64,000 bases of DNA from Oscillospiraceae bacterium (GCA_015067845.1 SVLT01000001.1:1-64000), one strand, 5' to 3'; numbered from the stretch's first letter, positions 1 through 7,126 are shown. Translations and numbers: made by a program. Notes: generated by a model not told the origin, from the letters alone.

Positions 1-75
1 CAACAACCGGCGAATTAAGGCAAGACTAAAGGGCTTGCCACCTGCATTACACAGACAGCAAGCCCTTTCGGCAGC
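1..75 (-). ncRNA. L10-leader-like RNA (partial)
   Basis: Downstream of rplA on the minus strand lies a strong hairpin with arms GAAAGGGCTTGC and GCAAGCCCTTT (about 28-70), followed by TGCAGGTGG and CTTAAT segments resembling the autoregulatory leader that binds ribosomal protein L10 ahead of rplJ-rplL in Firmicutes. There is no U-tract right after the stem, which argues against a plain terminator. The rest of the leader and rplJ would lie beyond position 1. The call rests on motif and synteny only. Confidence 0.5.
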
Positions 76-156
76 TTAAACAATTTGGGTTAGAAATATT
101 TGTCTAACTTTTTGGGGTCACTTCAAAATTCCGTTGGGGGTTATTGCATCTATATC

Positions 157-849
157 TTACAGATACTTAGCGGTGGAGACCTTCACGCCGGGACCCATAG
201 TGGAAACCACGGTGCAGGACTTGATATACTGACCCTTGGCAGCGGCGGGCTTAGCCTTAACAACTGCGGAAACCAGAGTATCCATGTTCTCAACCAGCTT
301 CTCAGTGCCGAAGGAGACCTTGCCGATGGGGCAGTGGATGATGTTGGTCTTGTCCAGACGGTACTCGACCTTACCAGCCTTGATCTCAGTGACAGCAGCG
401 GTGACGTTGGGGGTCACGGTGCCGGCCTTGGGGGAGGGCATCAAGCCCTTGGGGCCCAGAACCTTACCCAGACGGCCAACTACGCCCATCATGTCGGGAG
501 TAGCAACAACCACGTCGAACTCAAACCAGTTCTCCTTGGTGATCTTATCGACCAGTTCCATACCGCCGGCATAGTCAGCACCTGCAGCCAGAGCCTCGTC
601 AACCTTAGCGTCCTTAGCGAAGACCAGCACGCGAGCGGTCTTACCGGTACCGTTGGGCAGAACCACGGCACCGCGGACCTGCTGGTCAGCGTGACGGGAG
701 TCAACACCCAACTTGATGTGAATTTCGACAGTCTCGTCGAACTTTGCGGAAGCACCCTTCACAACCAGGTCCAGGGCCTCAGCGGGATCATATTGAACGG
801 AGCGATCAATGAGTTTTGCGCTCTCCTTGTACTTTTTACCTCTAAACAA
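157..849 (-). CDS. rplA: 50S ribosomal protein L1
   Basis: The 230-residue product has the usual L1 length and features: N-terminal MFRGKKYKE, the central PNGTGK stretch (about residues 67-72), the [15 protein letters not shown] segment and the C-terminal [12 protein letters not shown]1 forms the mobile stalk next to the ribosomal E site, and in other bacteria it represses its own mRNA. It is the last gene visible in the rpmG-secE-nusG-rplK-rplA operon. A GGAGG ribosome-binding site lies just upstream of the start, and a hairpin-forming GTGGGAGG...ACCAC element sits between rplK and this gene. Confidence 0.98.
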   Translation of the reverse strand: MFRGKKYKESAKLIDRSVQYDPAEALDLVVKGASAKFDETVEIHIKLGVDSRHADQQVRGAVVLPNGTGKTARVLVFAKDAKVDEALAAGADYAGGMELVDKITKENWFEFDVVVATPDMMGVVGRLGKVLGPKGLMPSPKAGTVTPNVTAAVTEIKAGKVEYRLDKTNIIHCPIGKVSFGTEKLVENMDTLVSAVVKAKPAAAKGQYIKSCTVVSTMGPGVKVSTAKYL

Positions 850-868
850 TGTATTTTCCTCCTATATA

Positions 869-894
869 GTGGTGATGCGGAATAATCCTCCCAC
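869..894 (-). promoter_or_regulatory. Candidate L1-binding mRNA element before rplA
   Basis: Read on the minus strand the element begins GTGGGAGG and ends GCATCACCAC, so GTGG can pair with CCAC around an internal loop. The same start and end occur in front of rplK (1378-1428). L1 is known to repress the L11-L1 operon by binding an mRNA mimic of its 23S rRNA site. The assignment here is inferred from the duplicated motif and location. Confidence 0.5.
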
Positions 895-928
895 ATTTCC
901 GAGGCGGTAAAACCCCGGTCAGCAAATA

Positions 929-1354
929 TTAGTCAACAACGGTAACGCCCATGGAGCGGCAAGTGCCACGAACCTGGCTCTCAGCAGCTTCCAGAGAATT
1001 GACGTTCAAATCGGGCAGCTTTGTCTTTGCGATCTCAGTAACCTGAGCAGCAGTGATGGAACCAACCTTGTTCTTGTTGGGGACACCGGAACCACCCTGC
1101 AGACCTGCGGCCTTCAGAACCAGCAGAGGGGTGGGGGGAGTCTTGGTGATAAAGGTGAAGCTGCGGTCTGCGTAAACCGTGATGACAACAGGAATCTTGT
1201 AGCCCTCCATGTTGGTGGTACGGGCGTTGAAGTCCTTGATGAAAGCGGCGATGTTTACGCCATGCTGACCCAGAGCGGGGCCGACAGGGGGAGAAGCGGT
1301 TGCCTTAGCGGCAGGGATTTGCAGTTTAATAATACCTGTAACTTTCTGTGCCAT
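929..1354 (-). CDS. rplK: 50S ribosomal protein L11
   Basis: The 141-residue product begins [20 protein letters not shown] and contains the family signature [14 protein letters not shown]. It ends with the RGTCRSMG segment typical of bacterial L11. L11 forms the base of the GTPase-associated stalk on 23S rRNA and is involved in the stringent response. The ATG at 1354 was chosen over a longer upstream reading because a GGAGGTG ribosome-binding site lies 7-8 bases before it and family members start here. It lies between nusG and rplA in the usual bacterial order. Confidence 0.98.
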   Translation of the reverse strand: MAQKVTGIIKLQIPAAKATASPPVGPALGQHGVNIAAFIKDFNARTTNMEGYKIPVVITVYADRSFTFITKTPPTPLLVLKAAGLQGGSGVPNKNKVGSITAAQVTEIAKTKLPDLNVNSLEAAESQVRGTCRSMGVTVVD

Positions 1355-1377
1355 AATAAGCACCTCCTGAATAAAAT

Positions 1378-1428
1378 GTGGTAATGATGCGCTTTGCGCA
1401 TTTCTTTCGGGGCGCGGGCCCCTCCCAC
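1378..1428 (-). promoter_or_regulatory. Candidate L1-binding mRNA element before rplK
   Basis: On the minus strand this starts GTGGGAGG and ends GCATCATTACCAC, with two extra internal hairpins (GGGGC/GCCCC and ATGCGC/GCGCAT). The flanks match the element before rplA at 869-894. The location between nusG and rplK and the duplication suggest an L1 autoregulatory site; binding itself cannot be seen in sequence. Confidence 0.5.
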
Positions 1429-1456
1429 GTTCCAACCGATAAACGGTTCGATGCGT

Positions 1457-1987
1457 TTACTGGGATACGACCTCGATCTGGTCCAGCTCGAACTCGACCG
1501 GGGTCTCGCGGCCAAACATGGAAACAATCACGCTGACCGAATTTTTGTCAACCTCAATGCTCTCGACAACACCGGTGAAGGAACTCAGAGGACCGTCGAG
1601 GATGCGGACAGTATCGCCAACTTCGTAGTTGACAATGATTTCCTTCTTCTCAACGCCCATTGCGTAGACTTCATCGTCTGTCAAGGGAGTGGGTTCGTTG
1701 CTGGATGTGCCGACAAATCCGGTAACACCCCGGACGCCGCGGACAACATGCCAGGTGTCATCGCTGTAAACCATCTTTACAAGAACATAACCGGGATAAA
1801 CCTTACGGTCGTAGGTCTTGCTGACGCCGGATTCGGTAATCTCGGTGACGGTTTCCATAGGAATGGAGATCGCCTGGATCACATCTTGTAACTGACGGCT
1901 CTCAACGGTCTTTTCGATGGTGGCTTTTACTGTGTTCTCATAACCGGAATAGGTATGGACCACATACCACTTTGCAGCCTCCGCCAT
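1457..1987 (-). CDS. nusG: Transcription termination/antitermination protein NusG
   Basis: The 176-residue protein has an N-terminal NGN domain (KWYVVHTYSGYE from residue 6, then YPGYVLVKM near residue 65) and a C-terminal KOW domain (VGDTVRILDGPLSSFTGVVE, about residues 124-143). NusG binds RNA polymerase and modulates pausing, and it can link transcription to translation or to Rho. It follows secE by 9 bases in the same operon. Length and domain order are standard. Confidence 0.98.
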   Translation of the reverse strand: MAEAAKWYVVHTYSGYENTVKATIEKTVESRQLQDVIQAISIPMETVTEITESGVSKTYDRKVYPGYVLVKMVYSDDTWHVVRGVRGVTGFVGTSSNEPTPLTDDEVYAMGVEKKEIIVNYEVGDTVRILDGPLSSFTGVVESIEVDKNSVSVIVSMFGRETPVEFELDQIEVVSQ

Positions 1988-1996
1988 GGTAGCTCC

Positions 1997-2251
1997 TTAG
2001 TGAGCGTGACCGTGGGTCAGGCTGGTGACGGCTTCGATCAGAGCGTTAACGCTGACCTGAGCACCAAAGTCGAACAGCCAAACGAACACGCCAACCACGA
2101 GAACGCATGCGATGACGATCAAGGTGTTCTTCAACACCTGCTTGGGGGTGGACCAAACAACCTTCTTCAGTTCGCTCTTCAGTTCACGGAAGTATCTGCA
2201 AACTGCACCCCAGGTTCTTTTGAACCAATTTTGCTTTTTGTTTTCAGCCAT
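1997..2251 (-). CDS. secE: Preprotein translocase subunit SecE
   Basis: This 84-residue protein has an amphipathic N-terminal half with FRELKSELKKVVWSTPKQV (about residues 21-39), the conserved SecE cytoplasmic helix. A single membrane segment (LIVIACVLVVGVFVWLF) follows near residues 44-60. SecE clamps SecY in the SecYEG channel. It lies between rpmG and nusG as in most Firmicutes. The C-terminus after the membrane helix is longer than in the shortest SecE proteins and ends in a histidine-containing HGHAH. Confidence 0.95.
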   Translation of the reverse strand: MAENKKQNWFKRTWGAVCRYFRELKSELKKVVWSTPKQVLKNTLIVIACVLVVGVFVWLFDFGAQVSVNALIEAVTSLTHGHAH

Positions 2252-2264
2252 CTTTTGCCTCTCC

Positions 2265-2414
2265 TTACTTGGTCTCGTTGTGAGTGGTGTGCTTTTTGCA
2301 GAATCTGCAATACTTGCTCATTTCGAGACGGTCAGGGTCGTTTTTCTTGTTTTTCATGGTGTTGTAGTTTCTTTGCTTGCACTCGGAACATCTCAAAGTG
2401 ACTTTTACGCGCAT
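2265..2414 (-). CDS. rpmG: 50S ribosomal protein L33
   Basis: This 49-residue protein begins [17 protein letters not shown] and ends [14 protein letters not shown]. It has the two CxxC pairs of the zinc-binding form of L33 (C9/C12 and C36/C39). L33 is a small component of the large subunit near the E site. A GGAGGTG ribosome-binding site precedes the ATG. It is the first gene of the operon, about 130 bases after a consensus sigma-A promoter. Confidence 0.96.
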   Translation of the reverse strand: MRVKVTLRCSECKQRNYNTMKNKKNDPDRLEMSKYCRFCKKHTTHNETK

Positions 2415-2503
2415 TACGGCACCTCCTTAAATAATTGCCTCCCTGTATCACTCCGGCTAGAAAGATTTAGAAAGCGGACAACTACATTTCCGCCCCGAAG
2501 CTG

Positions 2504-2533
2504 AAAAAGGGCATAAAACAAAGCCCGTTTTTT
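2504..2533 (-). other. Hairpin at the 5' end of the rpmG-secE-nusG transcript
   Basis: On the minus strand an A-run plus CGGGC is followed, after a roughly 10-base loop, by GCCC and a T-run. It starts only a few bases after the predicted transcription start. This could be a 5' stabilising hairpin or a weak attenuator; an ordinary terminator at the first bases of a transcript would make little sense. Confidence 0.35.
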
Positions 2534-2546
2534 CACAGGTGAATAC

Positions 2547-2575
2547 ATTCTACCACAGGAAATGCGTATAGTCAA
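2547..2575 (-). promoter_or_regulatory. Sigma-A promoter of the rpmG-secE-nusG-rplK-rplA operon
   Basis: On the minus strand the -35 is TTGACT (2570-2575), the spacer is exactly 17 bases and the -10 is TAGAAT (2547-2552), preceded by TGTGG, which gives an extended -10. Nothing upstream on this strand competes with it. Confidence 0.85.
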
Positions 2576-2628
2576 CAACTTTTTTGCCAAATTTTCGTAT
2601 ATTTTTGCGATGAAGCATAATCCGTGGG

Positions 2629-2649
2629 GATAAAGACATATTCTTTATC
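2629..2649. promoter_or_regulatory. Perfect inverted repeat upstream of tspO
   Basis: GATAAAGA and TCTTTATC form perfect 8-base arms around CATAT. A third GATAAAGA follows at 2656-2663, running directly into the tspO start codon. The arrangement resembles a dimeric operator, but no regulator can be assigned from sequence. Confidence 0.4.
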
Positions 2650-2663
2650 GGGAGGGATAAAGA

Positions 2664-3137
2664 ATGAAGCTGAAACAGTGGAAACCATATATCATCAGTG
2701 CCCTGATCGCCTTAGCCGTGGGGGGCTTGTCTGCGTTGCTTTCCATGGACGCAATGGCGGCTTATGATACCGCAGTAGTCAAACCTGCGCTGACACCGCC
2801 GGGATGGGTATTTGGCGTTGTGTGGCCCATATTGTACGCTCTTATGGGCATCAGCGCTGCCAGGATCTGGCTGAGCAAGGATAGCACCGCCAAAAGCAAA
2901 GGTCTGAATCTTTATGTAGCGCAGCTGATCGTCAACTTCTTTTGGAGTCTGATCTTCTTCAATGCACAGGCCTTTGGTTTTGCGTTTTTCTGGCTGCTGC
3001 TTTTGTGGGCGCTTGTATTACTGATGATCCTGCAATTCAATAAGGTGGATAAGAAAGCGGCATTGTTGCAGATCCCATATCTGATCTGGCTTACCTTCGC
3101 GGCGTATCTGAGCTTTGGAGTCTGGATCATGAATTAA
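2664..3137 (+). CDS. tspO: TspO/MBR family membrane protein
   Basis: This 157-residue protein has five predicted membrane helices. It carries the family hallmarks: KPALTPPGWVFGVVWPILYALMG (about residues 40-62), the FFWSLIFFNAQ helix near residue 92 and the C-terminal WLTFAAYLSFGVWIMN. TspO proteins bind porphyrins or other tetrapyrroles and have been linked to stress responses; the role in an anaerobe is unclear. A GGGAGGGA ribosome-binding site precedes the ATG. It stands alone, divergent from the ribosomal operon, with an inverted repeat upstream and a strong terminator after it. Confidence 0.93.
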   Translation: MKLKQWKPYIISALIALAVGGLSALLSMDAMAAYDTAVVKPALTPPGWVFGVVWPILYALMGISAARIWLSKDSTAKSKGLNLYVAQLIVNFFWSLIFFNAQAFGFAFFWLLLLWALVLLMILQFNKVDKKAALLQIPYLIWLTFAAYLSFGVWIMN

Positions 3138-3168
3138 AAGAAAGGCAAAATTTTGCCTTTCTTTTTTA
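3136..3168 (+). terminator. Intrinsic terminator of tspO
   Basis: GAAAGGCAAAA is followed directly by its complement TTTTGCCTTTC and then a run of six T. The A-run before the stem makes it close to symmetrical. Confidence 0.9.
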
Positions 3169-3213
3169 CTTTTTATCAGTTATAATATAGAAAAAAGAAA
3201 TGGAGAAGCGTTT

Positions 3214-3630
3214 ATGAATAGAATCATGGGAATTGATTACGGGGATGCCCGTACGGGTGTTGCTATCTCGGATTTGCTTTGCAGTATTGTGGGTTCCACA
3301 ACTGTTGTGCCCAGCCGCAACAAGGAAAAAGCCATTGCAGACATCGTGCGTCTTGCTAAGGAAAATGAGGTAGGCCAGATTGTTGTGGGTCTGCCCCGGA
3401 ATATGGACGGCACGGAGGGCGTTCGCGCTCAGCTGTGCCGGGAATTTGCCGAGGAACTGAAAAATGCAACCGGTCTGCCGGTGGAAATGTGGGACGAGCG
3501 TCGTACCACGGTGGAGGCCCATAACATTCTGTCCCAGCACAATTATCATGGGCAGAAGCGGAAGAATACGGTGGATGCGGTGGCCGCATCCTTGATATTG
3601 GAAGGTTATCTGGCGTTTCGCGGCCGGTAA
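3214..3630 (+). CDS. ruvX: RuvX/YqgF family RNase H-fold nuclease (putative pre-16S rRNA or Holliday junction resolvase)
   Basis: The 138-residue product begins MNRIMGIDYGDARTGVAIS, the RNase H-like strand with the first catalytic Asp (D8). It continues with IVVGLPRNMDGTEG (about residues 56-69), WDERRTT near residue 95 and the final NTVDAVAASLILEGYL with the last acidic site. YqgF family members are implicated in 16S rRNA 5' maturation. A GGAGAAG ribosome-binding site precedes the ATG and a TATAAT lies at 3181-3186. Its 3' end overlaps the end of the opposing TSUP gene by 25 bases. In B. subtilis the homologue yrrK neighbours the DUF1292 gene yrzB; a DUF1292 gene also occurs here at 6485. 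Confidence 0.93.
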   Translation: MNRIMGIDYGDARTGVAISDLLCSIVGSTTVVPSRNKEKAIADIVRLAKENEVGQIVVGLPRNMDGTEGVRAQLCREFAEELKNATGLPVEMWDERRTTVEAHNILSQHNYHGQKRKNTVDAVAASLILEGYLAFRGR

Positions 3631-3977
3631 AGCAGCTCCCGGATGCCGGTAACAAGGAGAAGTCCTCCGAAAATCTTTCGCAAAATATTTTGGTCGATTG
3701 TGTTTCCAATCCAGGAGCACAGTCCTGCTGCAATGCAGCCGCCAATAACTGCAGGAAGGATCGTTTTCAGCTCCAAAGCTCCTTTTTTCCAGCGGAAAAA
3801 GCTGACACTTCCCGCTGCGGCAATGAAAAACATCAGGTTGATGGCCCGTGCGGCGGAATGCTCCATACCGGCAACTAAGGTAAGCCAAAGGATCAGCAAG
3901 GATCCGCCGCCAACGCCCAGGCCTGCCAGAAATCCCAGAATCAGTCCCACGGGTATCGCAAACAGGGGATTCAGCAT
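3606..3977 (-). CDS. TSUP (TauE/SafE) family half-permease, second of a pair
   Basis: This 123-residue protein, starting MLNPLFAIPVGLILGFLAGLGVGGG, has about four membrane helices and one copy of the TSUP glycine signature (GLGVGGG, residues 19-25). Full TSUP permeases are about 250 residues with two such repeats, and some members move sulfite, taurine or other organic anions. The partner gene upstream encodes the other repeat in a different frame and overlaps this one by 7 bases, so translation is probably coupled. The ATG at 3977 was chosen because the longer upstream reading is only the partner gene read out of frame. Its end overlaps ruvX by 25 bases. The substrate is unknown. Confidence 0.8.
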   Translation of the reverse strand: MLNPLFAIPVGLILGFLAGLGVGGGSLLILWLTLVAGMEHSAARAINLMFFIAAAGSVSFFRWKKGALELKTILPAVIGGCIAAGLCSWIGNTIDQNILRKIFGGLLLVTGIRELLYRPRNAR

Positions 3978-4324
3978 AGATATTGAATTCCTCCGTAAAT
4001 GATCAAAAGTCCCAAACCCCGGTGAAGCCACTTCACCGGGATCTTTTTCGCGAAAATACCTGCCATGATCCCACCGGGAACAGCCCCAAGCAAATAAGGC
4101 CAGGCTTCCTTCCATGGCAGATCGGCAAGTCCGGGGGATATAGACAGGGAAACAAGGCAGATCGGCAGTATAATTGCAACAGATGTGGAAAAGACCCGTT
4201 TCTCGTCGATACAGCAAATCATTGTAAGCAGAGGAACGAGGATCATGCCGCCCCCCGCGCCCAGCAGCCCGTTGATTGCCCCGGCGATTGTTCCGGCAAG
4301 CAGGTAACCAAGCTTTGCTTTCAT
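3971..4324 (-). CDS. TSUP (TauE/SafE) family half-permease, first of a pair
   Basis: This 117-residue protein begins MKAKLGYLLAGTIAGAING, followed by the TSUP signature GLLGAGGG (about residues 20-27), with about four membrane helices in all. The ATG at 4324 is preferred to one at 4330 because the AGGGGGA ribosome-binding site then lies 7 bases away. It overlaps the second half-gene by 7 bases. Together the two products make up one full-size TSUP permease as a heteromer, or each may act as a small homodimer. No substrate can be named. Confidence 0.8.
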   Translation of the reverse strand: MKAKLGYLLAGTIAGAINGLLGAGGGMILVPLLTMICCIDEKRVFSTSVAIILPICLVSLSISPGLADLPWKEAWPYLLGAVPGGIMAGIFAKKIPVKWLHRGLGLLIIYGGIQYLC

Positions 4325-4374
4325 TTCCATTCCCCCTACGGTTTCATTCTTTGCAGGCGTGGCAGGGAATATAC

Positions 4375-4405
4375 AAAAAGATCCCGGGTCGTGTGACCCG
4401 GGATC
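4375..4405 (-). terminator. Terminator of the foldase gene
   Basis: On the minus strand GATCCCGGGTC and GACCCGGGATC form an 11-base perfect stem around a 4-base loop, followed by CTTTTT. It ends transcription of the foldase gene before the TSUP pair. Confidence 0.9.
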
Positions 4406-4411
4406 GAAATT

Positions 4412-6115
4412 TTATTGGCTGACGATATAGTCGTAGTCCATCATTTTCAGGTTGACAACATTACAGGAGATCTTTTCGATCAGCGCATCGTGCCACTTCT
4501 CAGTGTCCTCGCTGCGCAGATCGGATTCGATCATGACATCTCGATAGCACATTTCATCAGTGGAAGAGTAGTACATGACATGGTAGCCATATTCTGTCTC
4601 TACGATGCCGGTGTCGCCAGCCTTACGGCCTTCTGCGAAGCACCAGTTTTCGAAGTTCTCAACCATCTGGCCCTGACGAATGTCTTCATACAGACCGCCG
4701 TTGGTTACCTTGCCGTTGTTGTCGTCGCTCTTGGAGTTGGCCAATTCGCCGAAACTTTCCTCGGTTGCATCGCCGTCCAGCCACTCCTGCAGGAGCTTTT
4801 CGGCCTCTTCCTTTGCCTTTGCCTTTTCAGCATCGCTGTAAGTGGTGTTCTTATCCTTATCGGTTGTGCCGCCTTCGAACTTCACCAGAATATGACGCAC
4901 ATTGGCCATCTTTGCGGTGTGATCGCACAGATTGTTGAACAGCACGATGGTGTAAGCGTCAACAGTTCTGTCGCAGCCGCAGTCATCGCCGTGCTCGTGC
5001 TCGTCATCCTCGTGATCGGCGTAGGTGTAGCTTTCAAAGGCATCCAGATCGCCGGCCTTGCGGTCCTCAGCTTGCAGCCATTCCACAACCTTTTCACCGT
5101 GGGTGACATTTGCAAAGAAAGCATGCTTCACTTCGGTGGCTGTGGGGGCCTTCTTGGTGGAGCCTTCTTCGATCTTGTTTACTTCCAGAGCTTGAATTGC
5201 ATTATCAAAGGAGTCCTTGTCGGTGATACCTGCAGCCTTCAATACTTCGATGTCAGCTGCCAATGCCTTGCGGGCTTCGTCACGCTCTTCGTCAGTCCAG
5301 GTGGTCTTGCCGTCTTCACCCTTGGTGCCTTCACCCAGGTAGGAGGTGTAGTTCAGAGTGTAGTAAACATAGGAAACGGTGGAATAGTCGTGGAACTTGT
5401 CCTTTTCGTATGCGCGGTAATCCTCAGTGTCGTATTCCAGCTTGTCGGAATAGTCGCTCAGATAGGAGGATGCCACGGCGCAGACCTTATAGTATTCCAT
5501 ATAGCTCTTTTCGCTGGCACCGTTGCCGTAGGTGTTGCGCAGATAGGACTTGGTGTTGCTGAAGCCGTAGTAGGTTGCATACAGCTCGATTGTATCAGCA
5601 TAGGAGTCCAGGCTCTTCTGATCCTCGTCGCTCAATTTGTAGTTATTGGCAACGGCATCATCATACAGCGCGTAAACACTCTTGGCATCTTCAATAGCCT
5701 TGTCCATGAAGTAATCTGCCCAGGTCTGTTCGGTGTTGTACTGCTGCTCATTCAGAGGCTTGGTTGTATCAAAGCCCAGCATGATGGACCAGTAGCTGCC
5801 GAAGGAGCTGTAATACTGGCTGTATACCGTTTGCTGATAATCAGAAATGGTATCGATGTAGAAGTAAGTCAAGTCTGCTGCAGACAGCTTGTGATCACCA
5901 ATGGTCACAGCGTGACTGAGCTGGCGAACCCAGCCGTCTACCAAAGGAGTAACCACGACACCAACCACGATTGCGACCACAAGGATCATAACGATGGCAA
6001 ATGTCCAGGTGTAGGCCTTCAGCTTTTTGGCTTCCTGTCTTTCTCTTTTCTGCTTTTCCGTCATAGCAGCAGCATTCTGCTCTTTGCGGAGTTTCTTTTT
6101 GTTGGATGCGCTCAT
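4412..6115 (-). CDS. Membrane-anchored parvulin-type peptidyl-prolyl isomerase (PrsA/SurA-like foldase)
   Basis: The 567-residue protein has a very basic cytoplasmic N-terminus (residues 1-34), one membrane helix (35-59) and a large extracytoplasmic part. The C-terminal parvulin domain (about 403-515) shows ANVRHILVKF, then GELANSKSDD, NGGLYED and EYGYHVMYY, the conserved core of the PPIC family. Such proteins help fold exported proteins at the membrane-wall interface. Unusually, an acidic His/Cys cluster (YADHEDDEHEHGDDCGCD, about residues 367-384) precedes the isomerase domain and could bind metal. The protein is also rich in tyrosine. A 603-codon open frame on the opposite strand is a by-product of codon bias. 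Confidence 0.85.
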   Translation of the reverse strand: MSASNKKKLRKEQNAAAMTEKQKRERQEAKKLKAYTWTFAIVMILVVAIVVGVVVTPLVDGWVRQLSHAVTIGDHKLSAADLTYFYIDTISDYQQTVYSQYYSSFGSYWSIMLGFDTTKPLNEQQYNTEQTWADYFMDKAIEDAKSVYALYDDAVANNYKLSDEDQKSLDSYADTIELYATYYGFSNTKSYLRNTYGNGASEKSYMEYYKVCAVASSYLSDYSDKLEYDTEDYRAYEKDKFHDYSTVSYVYYTLNYTSYLGEGTKGEDGKTTWTDEERDEARKALAADIEVLKAAGITDKDSFDNAIQALEVNKIEEGSTKKAPTATEVKHAFFANVTHGEKVVEWLQAEDRKAGDLDAFESYTYADHEDDEHEHGDDCGCDRTVDAYTIVLFNNLCDHTAKMANVRHILVKFEGGTTDKDKNTTYSDAEKAKAKEEAEKLLQEWLDGDATEESFGELANSKSDDNNGKVTNGGLYEDIRQGQMVENFENWCFAEGRKAGDTGIVETEYGYHVMYYSSTDEMCYRDVMIESDLRSEDTEKWHDALIEKISCNVVNLKMMDYDYIVSQ

Positions 6116-6179
6116 GTAAAATCAATTCCTCTCATTGTACTTATGGTACATTGCGCTATGTTTGCGCATAGACTTGGGT

Positions 6180-6208
6180 ATTATAACCGATTTTATCGCC
6201 AGTTGCAA
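6180..6208 (-). promoter_or_regulatory. Sigma-A promoter of the foldase gene
   Basis: On the minus strand the -35 is TTGCAA (6203-6208), the spacer is 17 bases and the -10 is TATAAT (6180-6185). This gives a leader of about 58 bases before the foldase ATG. Confidence 0.8.
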
Positions 6209-6250
6209 GTATTTTCTTTGCTGTAATTTCAAATATTACAAAAACTTCAT

Positions 6251-6478
6251 AAAAAAGGCATGGAAAACCGCCGTTTTCCATGCCCAATCCCGCTTTGGCC
6301 GTGTGCATCCGATTATGACCTGCACGAAAAGGCAGGTGGGTTGCTGCTCCCGATTTTAGCTGCTCCCAACGTCCACCGTACGTCATAGCGCAGGCGGGAG
6401 GTCTGCAATCCAACCGGGAAACTGGCATCCCTATCAATAAATGTGGGTCCAAAAGGACACATCACGCACCAAGCAGGA
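6251..6478 (-). ncRNA. ssrS: Probable 6S RNA with its terminator
   Basis: This stretch of about 370 bases between two minus-strand genes has no credible reading frame but strong structure. The 5' segment TCCTGCTTGG (near 6478-6469) pairs with CCAAAGCGGGA (6298-6288) as a closing stem. That stem encloses a long, mostly paired interior with the open central region typical of 6S RNA, which mimics an open promoter and binds sigma-A RNA polymerase. A terminator follows directly: GGCATGGAAAAC and GTTTTCCATGCC, then six T (6251-6284). A TAAAAT -10 (6482-6487) overlaps the stop codon of the DUF1292 gene and would start transcription at the closing stem. Identification is from architecture and partial recall of clostridial sequences, not from a model search. 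Confidence 0.65.
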
Positions 6479-6484
6479 GATATT

Positions 6485-6754
6485 TTATTCTTCTAAGTCC
6501 TGATACAGGGAGTCCATAATCAGGTTATTGACAGCTTCAAGCTCCTCTTCATCTTCGATCACGCAGAGGATGGGTTCGCCGTCTTCTTCTTCGGATCTGA
6601 AAACCAGCACTTCCGGATCCAGCTCCTCCGCCACCGGCACAGCAGCAAGATAGCTTGCGCCGTTGAACTCCACTGTGAGAAGCACTTCCAGTTCGTATTC
6701 AAGACCGTCTTCATCCGTGATGGTGATGAAGTCGGATCCGTATTGATCAGACAT
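6485..6754 (-). CDS. DUF1292 family protein (YrzB-like)
   Basis: This 89-residue acidic protein begins MSDQYGSDFITITDEDGLEYELEVL and contains YLAAVPVAEE and VLVFRSEEEDGEPILCVIEDEEE, the typical DUF1292 pattern. The function of the family is unknown. In B. subtilis yrzB lies beside yrrK (ruvX), and the same two families occur within 3 kb here. A GGAGGAAT ribosome-binding site precedes the ATG. Its own sigma-A promoter lies at 6782-6810. The stop codon overlaps the predicted -10 of the 6S RNA gene. Confidence 0.88.
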   Translation of the reverse strand: MSDQYGSDFITITDEDGLEYELEVLLTVEFNGASYLAAVPVAEELDPEVLVFRSEEEDGEPILCVIEDEEELEAVNNLIMDSLYQDLEE

Positions 6755-6781
6755 GATGATTCCTCCTGTGCCGTTTTCTAT

Positions 6782-6810
6782 ATTTTACAGCATAGCAAGA
6801 AGAAAATCAA
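6782..6810 (-). promoter_or_regulatory. Sigma-A promoter of the DUF1292 gene
   Basis: On the minus strand the -35 is TTGATT (6805-6810), the spacer is 17 bases and the -10 is TAAAAT (6782-6787), about 30 bases before the start codon. Confidence 0.7.
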
Positions 6811-6878
6811 TTGGTAACATTGCATGATTTATTCCGCGTACATTCTACCATATGCTGTCACAGGTAAAATGTTCCTGT

Positions 6879-7106
6879 TCAGGAAAAATAATCTTCGATC
6901 ATTTTATACAGCTCGTTCAGCGTGTCTACATGGATTCCTTCTTGCAACCTTTTTTGATCCTCCTCGGGGAACATGGATGCCTGGTAGGGGAATACCTTGA
7001 CGGGTCTTTTCACTCCGTCTTTCCAAAGGGCAACCTTCCCTTCGTGGATGCCCAGAATAAAGCCGAAAAGCAGCAAATTTGTCAGCAATATTTTGCGAAA
7101 TTTCAT
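6879..7106 (-). CDS. Small membrane-anchored protein with a BofC C-terminal-like domain
   Basis: The 75-residue product has an N-terminal hydrophobic segment (ILLTNLLLFGFILG, about residues 6-19). A short domain follows with the pattern HEGKVALWKDG, PVKVFPYQ, FPEEDQKRLQEGI and IEDYFS. That pattern resembles the C-terminal domain of the sporulation protein BofC and small clostridial relatives, where BofC acts on the forespore protease SpoIVB. The ATG at 7106 was chosen because the GGAGG site lies 7 bases upstream; the ATG at 7112 would overlap it. A sigma-G-like promoter directly upstream supports a forespore role. The family call is from pattern recall and should be treated as tentative. Confidence 0.5.
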   Translation of the reverse strand: MKFRKILLTNLLLFGFILGIHEGKVALWKDGVKRPVKVFPYQASMFPEEDQKRLQEGIHVDTLNELYKMIEDYFS

Positions 7107-7126
7107 ATCCATCCTCCTTTTGAGGA

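Noticed and set aside
4415..6226. 603-codon open frame on the plus strand
   Set aside because: It is antisense to the foldase gene. The sense protein has a clear membrane helix and parvulin domain; the antisense product has no known features.
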